Shown here in pieces: positions 46,046 through 53,540 of a DNA stretch of 64,000 nucleotides. The notes below the pieces were generated by a model. That model had not been told where the DNA came from and did no database searches. It saw nothing but the letters and a program-made list of their open reading frames with translations. The position numbers and the translations under genes are program-made. The stretch comes from Acidobacteriota bacterium (GTDB lineage: Bacteria > Acidobacteriota > Terriglobia > Terriglobales > Acidobacteriaceae), in the NCBI GenBank assembly GCA_021813745.1, contig JAKAJO010000065.1, positions 26,245 through 90,244 of the forward strand, in the 5' to 3' direction. The stretch's first letter is position 1. Each line of letters opens with the position of its first letter.

Positions 46046-47596
46046 ATGAAAGCAGTCATATACTGCCGGGTCTCGTCGAAAGAGCAGGTGGACGGCACGA
46101 GCCTCGAATCGCAGGAAATTGCCTGCCGCGAGTATGCCGCGCGGAACCGGATCGATGTAGCAAGGGTATTCGTCGAACGCGGGGAATCGGCCAAGTTCGC
46201 CGACCGAACGCAGCTTCTGGAGCTTCTCGCGTTCTGCCGGGACAAAGTGAACGCCGTCGATTGCCTCCTGGTCTGGAAGGTGGACCGGCTCGCTCGGAAC
46301 GTGGGTGACCACTTCAGCATCAAAGCGAGTCTACTGAAACAAAACATCCGCGTGATTTCGGTAACGGAACCGATTGACGCAAAGCCGGAAGGGAAGCTTC
46401 TTGAAACGATTCTTGCGGGCTTCGCTCAGTTCGACAACGATGTGCGCGCCGCGCGCACCGTGCAGGGCCTGCGGCGGAAACTCCAGGAGGGCCTGTTTCC
46501 GTGGATGGCACCGCTCGGCTACCGCACTGCAACCTTGGGCCAGAAGAAAACAGAGCCCGACCGCCCCGTACAGCCCGCGTTCCATATCTTGCAAGAAGCG
46601 TGGAGCGACTTTGCGAGCGGCAAGTACCAGAAGGTAGACATTCTGCGCAAAGTCACACGTTTGGGCTTGCGAACACGGCACGGGAAGCCGCTCTCAAAGC
46701 AGTCCCTCGACAACATCCTTGCGGATCCCTTCTACGCTGGCATTCTCCGTGATCCGTGGTCGGGCGAGGAGTACCCCGGGCGTCACCAGCCGATGGTGAG
46801 CCGAGCCACCTTCGCCAAGGTCCAGCTCATCCTTGGAAAGAGTGCGGTAGCGGTTCCGCACCGGAACCTCCGCCCCGAGTTCCCACTCCGTACGTTCGCG
46901 CGCTGCGCAAACTGCGAATCCCCGCTTACCGGATCATTCTCGCGGGGCCGATCGAATCTCTACCCGTACTACCACTGCTTCAACAAGACGTGCGACCCGC
47001 GTGGCAACTATCCCCTGGCATCTGTACATAGTGAATTCCTATGGTTTCTCAACGACGTAAGCCCTGATGCGCCAATCATTGAAAAGCTGAAGCATAGGGT
47101 CGCGCACGCGGCTGATACATGGGCCGAAGGGAGCCGGATACTCAAGGAGAAGCGCGCACAGGAGATCAAACGGCTCAAGGATCAGCAGCAGCAATTGATC
47201 CACATGAAGATGGACCAGCTTATCACGGACGAGGAATACGTCACACAGCGGTCGCTCCTCACAGCCCGGCTCACGGAGCTTGAGGCCCAGGATATGGAAC
47301 ACGCGGTGAATGTTGACGCGGTACTCGGGAACATCGACCGGATTTGCGCTCCACTCACAGAGCTGGGCGCAGCCTGGGAGAGTCTTGCAGTAGAATTTCA
47401 GCGACGGTTCCAACTGCTTGCGCTTCCCAACGGGTATGTCTTCGGAAGAGTTGGAACCGCCCAGAGAGGCCATCTTTTCTCACTTTTCGCAGCTTCCAAT
47501 ACCTCAAAGTCACATGTGGTGCCCCTCACGGGACCATCCTGGAACCAGTTAGCGAGCGAGCTAGAGAACTTTGTTGAAATCTTTGGATCTCTGTAG
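46046..47596 (+). CDS. Large serine recombinase
   Basis: 516 residues. The N-terminal resolvase domain begins AVIYCRVSSKEQVDGTSLES, with the catalytic Ser in the CRVSSKEQ motif, then LVWKVDRLARNVGDHFSIKA. A recombinase domain follows (LGLRTRHGKPLSKQSLDNIL, DPFYAGILRDPWSGEEY), then a zinc ribbon (FARCANCESPLTGS, CFNKTCDPRGNYP) and a coiled coil (KRLKDQQQQLIHMKMDQLIT). The C-terminal end (SWNQLASELENFVEIFGSL) is repeated as decayed copies further right. It catalyses site-specific integration or excision; its own att sites are not identified. Confidence 0.9.
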   Translation: MKAVIYCRVSSKEQVDGTSLESQEIACREYAARNRIDVARVFVERGESAKFADRTQLLELLAFCRDKVNAVDCLLVWKVDRLARNVGDHFSIKASLLKQNIRVISVTEPIDAKPEGKLLETILAGFAQFDNDVRAARTVQGLRRKLQEGLFPWMAPLGYRTATLGQKKTEPDRPVQPAFHILQEAWSDFASGKYQKVDILRKVTRLGLRTRHGKPLSKQSLDNILADPFYAGILRDPWSGEEYPGRHQPMVSRATFAKVQLILGKSAVAVPHRNLRPEFPLRTFARCANCESPLTGSFSRGRSNLYPYYHCFNKTCDPRGNYPLASVHSEFLWFLNDVSPDAPIIEKLKHRVAHAADTWAEGSRILKEKRAQEIKRLKDQQQQLIHMKMDQLITDEEYVTQRSLLTARLTELEAQDMEHAVNVDAVLGNIDRICAPLTELGAAWESLAVEFQRRFQLLALPNGYVFGRVGTAQRGHLFSLFAASNTSKSHVVPLTGPSWNQLASELENFVEIFGSL

Positions 47597-47640
47597 ATGG
47601 GTCGTTTGACGACACTTTATCGTCATTTTCGGGCATAACG

Positions 47641-47829
47641 ATGGGAAAGGTCGAAATAATCCCAATACCCATCATTATGGATACCCATCCCCAAGACGAT
47701 CCTCTTCCCGAGGACGATCCTGAGCTTGAGGCAGAGATCAAAGCCTGGGCACAATTGCTGCTCGATGTCTATCTGTGGAGGCTGGAGCAGGAACGGAAGG
47801 AGAGAGATAACAAAGAACCGGTCATATGA
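47641..47829 (+). CDS. Small acidic protein of a three-member family (copy B)
   Basis: 62 residues. MGKVEIIPIPIIMDTHPQDD is followed by acidic DDPELEAEIKAWAQLLL and the helix DVYLWRLEQERKERDN. Nearly the same protein is encoded at 50445. The shared spacer upstream is conserved in both copies, which supports expression. No family recognised. Ends 16 bp before the last arm of a strong terminator-like palindrome. Confidence 0.65.
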   Translation: MGKVEIIPIPIIMDTHPQDDPLPEDDPELEAEIKAWAQLLLDVYLWRLEQERKERDNKEPVI

Positions 47830-47838
47830 CCGGTTCTT
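47813..47838 (+). terminator. Palindromic terminator after the small gene (copy 1)
   Basis: aagaaccggtcat and atgaccggttctt form a perfect 13-bp palindrome that overlaps the small gene's stop region, followed by ttct. The sequence is conserved at copy 2 (50616-50643). Confidence 0.7.
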
Positions 47839-47941
47839 TTCTTCTGCCCCTACCTTGCCTTACTTGCCAAAAAATCCAATATGCGGCATTGTGAATGGGT
47901 AAACAAAGGCCTACAGCAAACCCCTCATAACTATCTCACCA

Positions 47942-48184
47942 ATGGACGAATCCAGGAAATGTCCGAACTGTGGGCAATACAAGGTACAACATCTCAACTT
48001 CCTCACCTTGCTTGTCATTGCCGCCGCACTCTCGGGAATACTCCTCATCACGTTACCCCTCGAGATCATTATTCTTCCTATAACCATAGTTGCTTTCTTC
48101 ATGCCTTCCGCGCGGAAAAAGCATGCATGGTGCACTAATTGCCACTGGACAGACTGGAAAAAATCCATTCCACCCGCCAACTAA
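47942..48184 (+). CDS. Small zinc-knuckle membrane protein
   Basis: 80 residues. Starts MDESRKCPNCGQYKVQHLNF (CxxC), then a hydrophobic hairpin (LVIAAALSGILLITLPLEII and ITIVAFFMP), then CTNCHWTDWKK (second CxxC). The two pairs could form one zinc site flanking the membrane hairpin. AT-richer than the chromosomal genes. No known function; possibly recent transfer. Confidence 0.65.
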   Translation: MDESRKCPNCGQYKVQHLNFLTLLVIAAALSGILLITLPLEIIILPITIVAFFMPSARKKHAWCTNCHWTDWKKSIPPAN

Positions 48185-48235
48185 CCCTATCATTTCATGG
48201 CCACGCGCAGCAAGATTCACTGCTGATGGTCGGCT

Positions 48236-48550
48236 CTATTTAACGACTAATCTCTTATCAATTTTTGCCTTATAGCGATCGACGAGGACATTCCAATGTT
48301 CGGGATACTTCCTGTTCCAACCCTGTTCCTTTGCTTGTTCCGTCAACCTGATTGCTTCTTCATATTTACCTTGTTTTTCATAAATAAAGCACAGCTGATC
48401 ATATCCTTCATGAACGGGCAATTTATCAATGCCAAATTCCTCACGAAAAGCCTTAGCGGCCATTGGAGCAAGCGCGATTTGTTTAAGGCAACATCGAATT
48501 GCCTCCTCGAGTGATGTGGGGTTATCCCCATCCTTATAGAATATTTTCAT
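48236..48550 (-). CDS. TPR-like small protein
   Basis: 104 residues. Contains one to two tetratricopeptide-like helices (GYDQLCFIYEKQGKYEEAIR LTEQ) and an N-terminal helical segment with SLEEAIRCCLKQIALAPMAA. Its ATG overlaps the stop of the upstream gene by 4 bp, so both form one operon. Function unknown. Low GC compared with the flanks. Confidence 0.65.
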   Translation of the reverse strand: MKIFYKDGDNPTSLEEAIRCCLKQIALAPMAAKAFREEFGIDKLPVHEGYDQLCFIYEKQGKYEEAIRLTEQAKEQGWNRKYPEHWNVLVDRYKAKIDKRLVVK

Positions 48551-48882
48551 TTTTGTCGCATAGAAAAATGAAGGTCGAGGATTTCTTCCTCTGCCGTTGC
48601 ATATTCCTCTGCTTTATAAATAATTTTCTTAGCTATGGTTCTATCGGCAGGCTTATCGAACCACGATGCCAGATTAGACAGGAACGGGAATACCGTATCC
48701 GTCGTAGCCGTGAGGCGCGTATTTATCAGCGAATGCTTCTCGGCTCCTAGTGGTTGATATGTATCGATGATATAACGCCGCTCGTCCTCCGTGAATGTTC
48801 GCCTCCACCAATCCTCCAAAGTAAAGAAGGCTATATAACCGACCTTTTCGCTTAGATTGTGATGAAGTTTGCGAGGAATCAT
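48547..48882 (-). CDS. Hypothetical protein
   Basis: 111 residues from ATG 48882 (MIPRKLHHNLSEKVGYIAFF). Predicted soluble, with SWFDKPADRTIAKKIIYKAE. A TATAAT (on the minus strand) lies about 10 bases upstream, giving a very short leader. A GTG at 48888 is an alternative start. Translationally coupled to the TPR-like gene. No family recognised. Confidence 0.62.
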   Translation of the reverse strand: MIPRKLHHNLSEKVGYIAFFTLEDWWRRTFTEDERRYIIDTYQPLGAEKHSLINTRLTATTDTVFPFLSNLASWFDKPADRTIAKKIIYKAEEYATAEEEILDLHFSMRQK

Positions 48883-49004
48883 GCTCACTTATATTATATC
48901 GCCCCTGTTAATTCAGTCGCATTTAGTACGCCCTAAACCGAGCGCTTCGGGAATTGAACTTAACTAACTTGTATTTTCAGAAGGCGACAAGGACGCCAAG
49001 AATT

Positions 49005-49043
49005 CACAACAAAACCGCCGGAATCTACGGCGGTTTTGTTGTG
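49005..49043. terminator. Perfect 16-bp hairpin
   Basis: cacaacaaaaccgccg (49005-49020) and cggcggttttgttgtg (49028-49043) are exact inverse complements with a 7-base loop. The GC-rich inner part and T-rich outer part fit a bidirectional terminator. Confidence 0.6.
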
Positions 49044-49979
49044 CGCCCTGGAAGATACCGAAAACCCACCTTCAGGTACCCTGGACTCGTACCAAGGGAT
49101 GGCAACCTGTGGATAACTTAGAAACGTTATCGCCGAGACGAAGAAAAGTGAAAGGTCGGGGATCTCAATTGATGAGTAAGAAAAATGCCATAAATGCTGA
49201 CTATTCGGAGGTATTAGGTCGAGACGATCGTATCGTCGGCGATGCAATCGTGTTCACTTATAGCTCTTGTCACGAAGAACCCCTCGCGCAATTGCACCAA
49301 AACCCTACCCTAAAATAGGCTATCCGGAGAGGTAAAAAATCCTCAATCCTCCGGCCTGGAGCCACGGTATGACCAAAATCAAGGTCGACGTACCGAGAGG
49401 ATCATAAAAATATGATTACATTCATTATCGACGGCTGGAGGTATGCGAAGCGCACTCATCGGAACGGCAAGCAAATTTGTCACCCCGCGGGAGCACTACA
49501 AATGCCGGGCGTATACGAAAAAGACCGAAAGGTAAAAAACCTCCGGCTTGTTGTTTTTCCCGTTCTCCAAAATGCCCGATCGCCACCAGTCGTAAGGTCG
49601 GCTTCTTTGGGGACAGCAAAGATCGAAGTTATCCACAAATTGACGAACCAAGAGAGTTCATTATGGTAAGTGCGTCCCTATGTCGAGGGCAATAAAAATT
49701 AATTCAACTATGTTGGCAAAATTTTTGGTTGTCCCCGAAGTCCAGACTCGATGTGATAAGTGACATTGCGGGGCCCTATAAATCGCAACCTTACTTATCA
49801 GCCGGTCCGCCACCAATGGGGACATTGCAGATGCGTTGCTGTGGCTACGCAAGTTGGTCGTGGCATCTCGAAAGACGCTCCTTATGTACACAGGAGAGAT
49901 TTCACCACAATATTCTTTTCGGCGCGAACTCTATGATATGAGTTCTAATGGCCCTTGCCGAGCAAAAATGCGTGGAACG

Positions 49980-50119
49980 ACTTCGGGATCGTTGGATAAA
50001 AGTCTACAGGAGAACACTGGAAAGGGTCACTCTCCACAAGAACTCCACCCAGCCTTCTCTAAGGACAGAGTGACCCGAGAGAACGACAAAACAGCCCCTA
50101 GAACGGGGCTGTTTTTTTT
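49980..50119 (+). ncRNA. Candidate structured RNA with intrinsic terminator
   Basis: An outer 10-bp inverted repeat gggtcactct/agagtgaccc (50024-50033, 50067-50076) lies just before a classic intrinsic terminator: acagcccc/ggggctgt (50091-50098, 50105-50112) and eight T. A small hairpin aacga/tcgtt is upstream near 49978. No reading frame explains this. Promoter not identified. Confidence 0.45.
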
Positions 50120-50289
50120 GCACAGGATCAGCCAGTATGGCAAAACGGCAGAAAATCATATATTCGCGAAGCATCGTCCATATCTTCATCCCCGCCATCC
50201 ACGACGGACCCGTCACGGAACGCAGCTTTTCCTATCTATGATTCTCCTAATACGGGTGTAGGATGAGCACGAATGAACCCCTGAGAACG

Positions 50290-50400
50290 CGGGCTTGGTT
50301 CGAATCCCGCAATGTTTTTTATGTGCCCCTCGCAAGACCATCTTGGAACCAGTTAGCGGAAGAGCTAGAGAGCTTTGTTGAGATCTTTGGATCTCTGTAG
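50290..50400 (+). pseudogene. Relic of a serine recombinase 3' end (A)
   Basis: In frame it reads RAWFESRNVFYVPLARPSWN, then QLAEELESFVEIFGSL and a stop, closely matching the end of the recombinase at 46046 (PSWNQLASELENFVEIFGSL). No catalytic part precedes it. It belongs to the duplicated segment that contains the small gene at 50445. Confidence 0.75.
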
Positions 50401-50444
50401 ATGGGTCGTCTGACGACACTTTATCGTCATTTTCAGGCATAACG

Positions 50445-50633
50445 ATGGGAAAGTTCGAAATAATCCCAATACCCATCATTATGGATACCCATTCCCAAGA
50501 CGATCCTCTTCCTGAGGACGATCCCAAGCGTGAGACAGAGATCAAAGCCTGGGCACAGTTACTCCTCGATCACTATCTGTGGAAGCTGGAGAAGGAGCAG
50601 AAGAAAAAAGACGAAGAAGAACCGGTCATATGA
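50445..50633 (+). CDS. Small acidic protein of a three-member family (copy C)
   Basis: 62 residues, close to the protein at 47641: MGKFEIIPIPIIMDTHSQDD then KAWAQLLLDHYLWKLEKEQK. Most differences between the two genes are conservative or silent, which suggests purifying selection rather than decay. Upstream it carries the relic of the recombinase tail instead of a full gene. Confidence 0.65.
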   Translation: MGKFEIIPIPIIMDTHSQDDPLPEDDPKRETEIKAWAQLLLDHYLWKLEKEQKKKDEEEPVI

Positions 50634-50643
50634 CCGGTTCTTC
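50616..50643 (+). terminator. Palindromic terminator after the small gene (copy 2)
   Basis: gaagaaccggtcat/atgaccggttcttc, perfect 14-bp palindrome, as in copy 1, but followed by gttc without a long T-run. Confidence 0.6.
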
Positions 50644-50703
50644 GTTCTACAAATTCTTCATTGCTTGAAATCTTAAATCTTGAACTTCCAATTCATCTCC
50701 ATT

Positions 50704-50793
50704 GTAAATTCCCAGAGGCTTGCAGAACCGATTGAGACATTCGCGCAAATCTTCGAGTCGGAAGCATCAGTAGTGGAGGGCGGGAATATATGA
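50704..50793 (+). pseudogene. Relic of a serine recombinase 3' end (C)
   Basis: In frame it reads SQRLAEPIETFAQIFESEAS before a stop, resembling NQLAEELESFVEIFGSL of the recombinase tail. More decayed than relic A. It lies between the small gene at 50445 and the E1-like gene. Confidence 0.5.
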
Positions 50794-50862
50794 AGGGGTT
50801 ATTTGCCGACTCACCCTTCGGCGAGTCCTATGCTCACCAGGAGAATGGGGAGGGATGAGTAA

Positions 50863-50890
50863 GCAAAAGTGCTCCTCGGGGCGCTTTTGC
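50863..50890. terminator. Hairpin after the E1-like operon
   Basis: gcaaaagtgc (50863-50872) and gcgcttttgc (50881-50890) pair with one G-T, loop tcctcggg. It sits 12 bp beyond the stop of the minus-strand E1-like gene, as expected for its terminator. Confidence 0.5.
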
Positions 50891-50901
50891 TTTGCGCTTG
50901 A

Positions 50902-52290
50902 CTAGGTGCGGGTCCATATCCGTCTTGCTGTTTCGAGGAGAACTTGTTGACTGCAGAATTCACATGCAATATTACGGGGTCTCTCCTGTCGAAGGTCTTG
51001 AACGGGCGGTGCCCACGGACTAAGCCGGAAATAATTAAAATTAGGAGCGTCGTCATCTTGGCTCAGACGGCGGACGACATCTATTGCAAGCAAGACTCCT
51101 GCCAAGACCGAGACAAATGCAAATGGTGCTAGAACCTGACGGTTCTCGGCGGTTTTTAACCTCTGTTCGCCGCACAAAGCCTTGAACAGTGAATCGTAGG
51201 CTTGCCCCGCCAGTTCTTGTTGCGGAATGTTCGGATATTTTTGAGTAATCTGCTGTGCGGCTTCAGGTGTCACGTAGTGTTGCTTCACCAACTCGATATC
51301 CACGCCTAGCAGTTCCGCGATGTGACGTTCCCGCGCGAGTTCGTCTGGGGCTTCATGATACACGCACGCGAGACATGCAAGTTCCGTTGGCTGTTTGTGA
51401 TGGTGGAGAACGCACTCTACGGCACCCGTCGTCGATGCATCAAATACCTCTCCAGGAATCTCATTCTGAAGTGATCGGCGCGCTCTCCGACTATCCACCG
51501 CTACGATCAACCGATAAAGCCATCTGCCGTCTTTGCGTTTGCCGAGCTGTTGGATCGTTGCCTCTTCGGGCAGCAATTCACAAAAGGGAAACATGGATTG
51601 AGCATTCTTCGCCAAGCGCAGGGCCTTAGGATGGGGTATATCCTCGTCTTGAAACAGAATGCAACGATTCGTATTACCATCACTCACCTTATCTGGATCG
51701 ACAATCGTAAGAGTGCCCACCGGGCGAAAATGCGAAAGGCCATAAAGAAATCCGTTGCCAATAGCGCCGGCACCAGCGAGATATGTATCGCTGAACAGAG
51801 TCTCACGCTCGATCCAACTCTGGTCTTCCCCCAGAATGTCCGCGATACTTATGACCATGCCTTCCGTTGGAGACGGGCCTGGAAGTACGAAGCTGTCTCC
51901 CAGCGCCGCCTTCAGCGCCATTCCGGCTGTATAACACGCAGCAATCAGCGGGACTACCGATGCAATCTCGCTCGAACATTCCTTCCGGGCTGCGGAGCCG
52001 CCGATTTGAATTTCGCCCTCAGTAACAGTCACCGGTAAGATGTGGGATGTTTTGGGCCACGCCGCACCTATCACTACCTCAATGGAGGCAGTATGCTCTT
52101 TAGGATTGATTTCGACGCTCGTTACAGTGCGACTCAGCAATTTCGCGAGTTCATGCGCGAGTGCCCTGCCGGTTCTGTCTGACTCATCCACCGTGATTGA
52201 AATCGGCACCTCGAGGAGGTTTGCGGCCTCCTCGTCCGTTATCCCGAGTAACGAGCTGAGGGTTGCAGCATTTTCGCTTTTGCGTGTCAT
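50902..52290 (-). CDS. ThiF/E1-like ubiquitin-activating enzyme homologue
   Basis: 462 residues. An N-terminal region of ~165 residues of unknown type precedes the ThiF/E1 adenylation domain: TYLAGAGAIGNGFLYGLSHF (GxGxxG at ~173-178), LTIVDPDKVSDGNTNR (D and NTNR for ATP). CxxC pairs in ELACLACVYH (~306-309) and ACEFCSQQ (~443-446) probably bind zinc; Cys293 (AVECVLHH) is a candidate catalytic thiol. It would adenylate the C-terminal glycine of the Ubl encoded at the head of the operon. Start overlaps the JAB stop (ATGA). Last gene of the operon. Confidence 0.85.
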   Translation of the reverse strand: MTRKSENAATLSSLLGITDEEAANLLEVPISITVDESDRTGRALAHELAKLLSRTVTSVEINPKEHTASIEVVIGAAWPKTSHILPVTVTEGEIQIGGSAARKECSSEIASVVPLIAACYTAGMALKAALGDSFVLPGPSPTEGMVISIADILGEDQSWIERETLFSDTYLAGAGAIGNGFLYGLSHFRPVGTLTIVDPDKVSDGNTNRCILFQDEDIPHPKALRLAKNAQSMFPFCELLPEEATIQQLGKRKDGRWLYRLIVAVDSRRARRSLQNEIPGEVFDASTTGAVECVLHHHKQPTELACLACVYHEAPDELARERHIAELLGVDIELVKQHYVTPEAAQQITQKYPNIPQQELAGQAYDSLFKALCGEQRLKTAENRQVLAPFAFVSVLAGVLLAIDVVRRLSQDDDAPNFNYFRLSPWAPPVQDLRQERPRNIACEFCSQQVLLETARRIWTRT

Positions 52291-52760
52291 TGCGTTATGG
52301 CGATCAGCTCTTTGGATTTGTTAGTGCTGACTCCCATCCAAACGTTTCTTCCGTCCAGACGAAAAAGTGCTGCCAAATCCAAGATGTTCCCAGTGTAAAC
52401 ACCACGACCGAAATTCGGAATTACAAGCGATAGCGCACCCTCGTGCCGGATAATTGCCCACCGGTCATCCGCATCGGAATGAAATGCCTCCTTTGGGTGC
52501 GAATGTACCTGCGCAGCCACGAAATATTCGTTGCGCCCCAAATAGCTCAACAGTGCCGACATTGCGCGCGGCGGTATATGAAAGTAGTCATATTCGGCCT
52601 CGTGCTCGGGTACATAGACTTCCAGTACCTGCGTCCGGTCCTCAGTCTTTCGGCCCAGCCACAGCGCAATACCCTCTGAGTTCCTGCTTCCCGACTCGCG
52701 CAGAATGCTCAAAGTTTGTTCGATCAGAGGCACGCGGATTTCAATCGTCGTTGGCGTCAT
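52287..52760 (-). CDS. JAB/MPN-family metallopeptidase (deubiquitinase-like)
   Basis: 157 residues. The zinc signature is HSHPKEAFHSDADD (His86, His88, Asp98, with Ser95), and Glu29 in SEGIALWLG is the upstream catalytic acid of JAMM proteases. The family cleaves after the glycine of ubiquitin-like proteins, either to expose the Ubl C-terminus or to remove it from targets. The Ubl here ends GGGG-DE, so a processing step that removes DE would fit. It is coupled by 4-bp overlaps with both neighbours. Confidence 0.88.
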   Translation of the reverse strand: MTPTTIEIRVPLIEQTLSILRESGSRNSEGIALWLGRKTEDRTQVLEVYVPEHEAEYDYFHIPPRAMSALLSYLGRNEYFVAAQVHSHPKEAFHSDADDRWAIIRHEGALSLVIPNFGRGVYTGNILDLAALFRLDGRNVWMGVSTNKSKELIAITQ

Positions 52761-53194
52761 GGCGTCGATTTTAACCAGCCGTTCCAGATACGGGTAAGGA
52801 TGCCGCCTAGATCGTAGCCGGACTTAGTTTTGTAGTTGTCCCATGGGTCACTGATATGGCTGCTGTGCGTGTGATATTCGCGCGTCCCAGCCATACACAC
52901 AAATGGCAAACTAGTGACGTTATGAGGGCCCTGGTGGAAGATTGAAGGAGGTCCACTGGGCACCGGCCTTAGAATTTCACCGTCGAGTTTAAGCAGAGTA
53001 ACCACCGGTGGGAGTTCATTCCAGTCGTCGCACTGCATGCGTATGCGAATTGGTTGCCGACCTGTCGCTTCAAACCCCACATCAAGCACAGGGAACTCTC
53101 GACTGAACAGACGCCAGTTCCGCGCCTGAAGCAGTTCGTCAGTGAAGTCCTTGGTTTGTTCGTCAAAAAGAGCCCGAGAGGCTTCCTTATTCAT
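52757..53194 (-). CDS. E2-like conjugating-enzyme homologue (putative)
   Basis: 145 residues from ATG 53194, which overlaps the Ubl stop (atgaataa). Strands (FPVLDVGFE; QPIRIRMQCDDW; PVVTLLKLDG) precede a conserved segment LPFVCMAGTREYHTHSSHIS and DPWDNYKTKSGYDLGGIL. Cys100 in FVCMAG is the candidate E2 thiol and the nearby His-x-His is unusual for an E2. The fold assignment rests mainly on operon context and this C-x-x-G...HTH-SH pattern; I could not align it to a known E2 by eye. A longer start at 53278 would overlap the Ubl gene by 92 bp and is unlikely. Confidence 0.7.
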   Translation of the reverse strand: MNKEASRALFDEQTKDFTDELLQARNWRLFSREFPVLDVGFEATGRQPIRIRMQCDDWNELPPVVTLLKLDGEILRPVPSGPPSIFHQGPHNVTSLPFVCMAGTREYHTHSSHISDPWDNYKTKSGYDLGGILTRIWNGWLKSTP

Positions 53195-53462
53195 CGCCTC
53201 CGCCACCCTCACTCGGACCATAGTCAACAAGAACCGTGCCGGTGAGGTGGTTGTCTGCGTAACTCTTGGCCGGATCAATTTCTTTGCCGTTCACGCGGGC
53301 GACCCATCCGGTGGTATCGGTAATATGCAATTCCTTTACCGCCTTCTTGAGCTCAGTTTCGACCGGTTCATGCAACGCAACCTTGTCGAATCCAGTAGCG
53401 GGGTAGCGACCGCTGGTCGTGACCACCGCAACCTCTATGTGATTGTCTTTTGATTCGCTCAT
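53187..53462 (-). CDS. Ubiquitin-like protein with C-terminal GGGG-DE
   Basis: 91 residues. A beta-grasp pattern is plausible: HIEVAVVTTSGRYPA (first hairpin), a helix HEPVETELKKAVKELH, then TTGWVARVNGKEIDP and GTVLVDYGP. The C-terminus is GGGGDE (Gly 86-89), so removal of Asp-Glu would leave a Gly-Gly end for activation. Only one Ubl domain is present, unlike the two-domain BilA. First gene of the operon, with AAGGG before the ATG and a promoter region shared with the divergent LexA-like gene. Confidence 0.8.
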   Translation of the reverse strand: MSESKDNHIEVAVVTTSGRYPATGFDKVALHEPVETELKKAVKELHITDTTGWVARVNGKEIDPAKSYADNHLTGTVLVDYGPSEGGGGDE

Positions 53463-53504
53463 GATTATCCCTTTTGGAATAGCGCGACCTTTGGATTCTT
53501 GACC

Positions 53505-53540
53505 TTGTTTCGGTTTATTTTAGGTATTATAATTCTGATA
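53505..53540 (+). promoter_or_regulatory. Promoter giving a leaderless LexA-like transcript
   Basis: TTGTTT (53505-53510) and TATAAT (53528-53533) with a 17-bp spacer; the expected start of transcription falls on the ATG at 53540. The core tattataat resembles the tattatag/ctataata operator at the other LexA-like gene, so it may be the repressor's own site. Confidence 0.65.

Larger units (their letters stand above)
47527..47840 (+). repeat. Direct repeat of ~310 bp, copy 1
   Basis: Covers the recombinase 3' end, a spacer with gacgacactttatcgtcatt, the small gene at 47641 and its terminator. A second copy with roughly 85% identity by eye lies at 50337-50648, same orientation. The pair brackets about 2.5 kb of AT-rich small genes and hairpins. 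Confidence 0.85.
48883..50444. other. AT-rich region with hairpins, no confident gene
   Basis: About 1.5 kb. Short frames exist (for example starting near 49172 and 49412), but their composition and starts are weak. It holds a perfect 16-bp hairpin at 49005-49043, a terminated structured region ending at 50119 and a recombinase-tail relic at 50290-50400. It probably houses small RNAs or decayed genes. Confidence 0.45.
50337..50648 (+). repeat. Direct repeat of ~310 bp, copy 2
   Basis: Same order as 47527-47840: recombinase tail, gacgacactttatcgtcatt spacer, small gene, palindromic terminator. Confidence 0.85.

Noticed and set aside
50297..50320. tRNA-like T-arm ggttcgaatcccgc (also at 54715)
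   Set aside because: The flanking bases do not make a T-stem or acceptor stem, and in frame it reads WFESRN, part of the recombinase tail relic.
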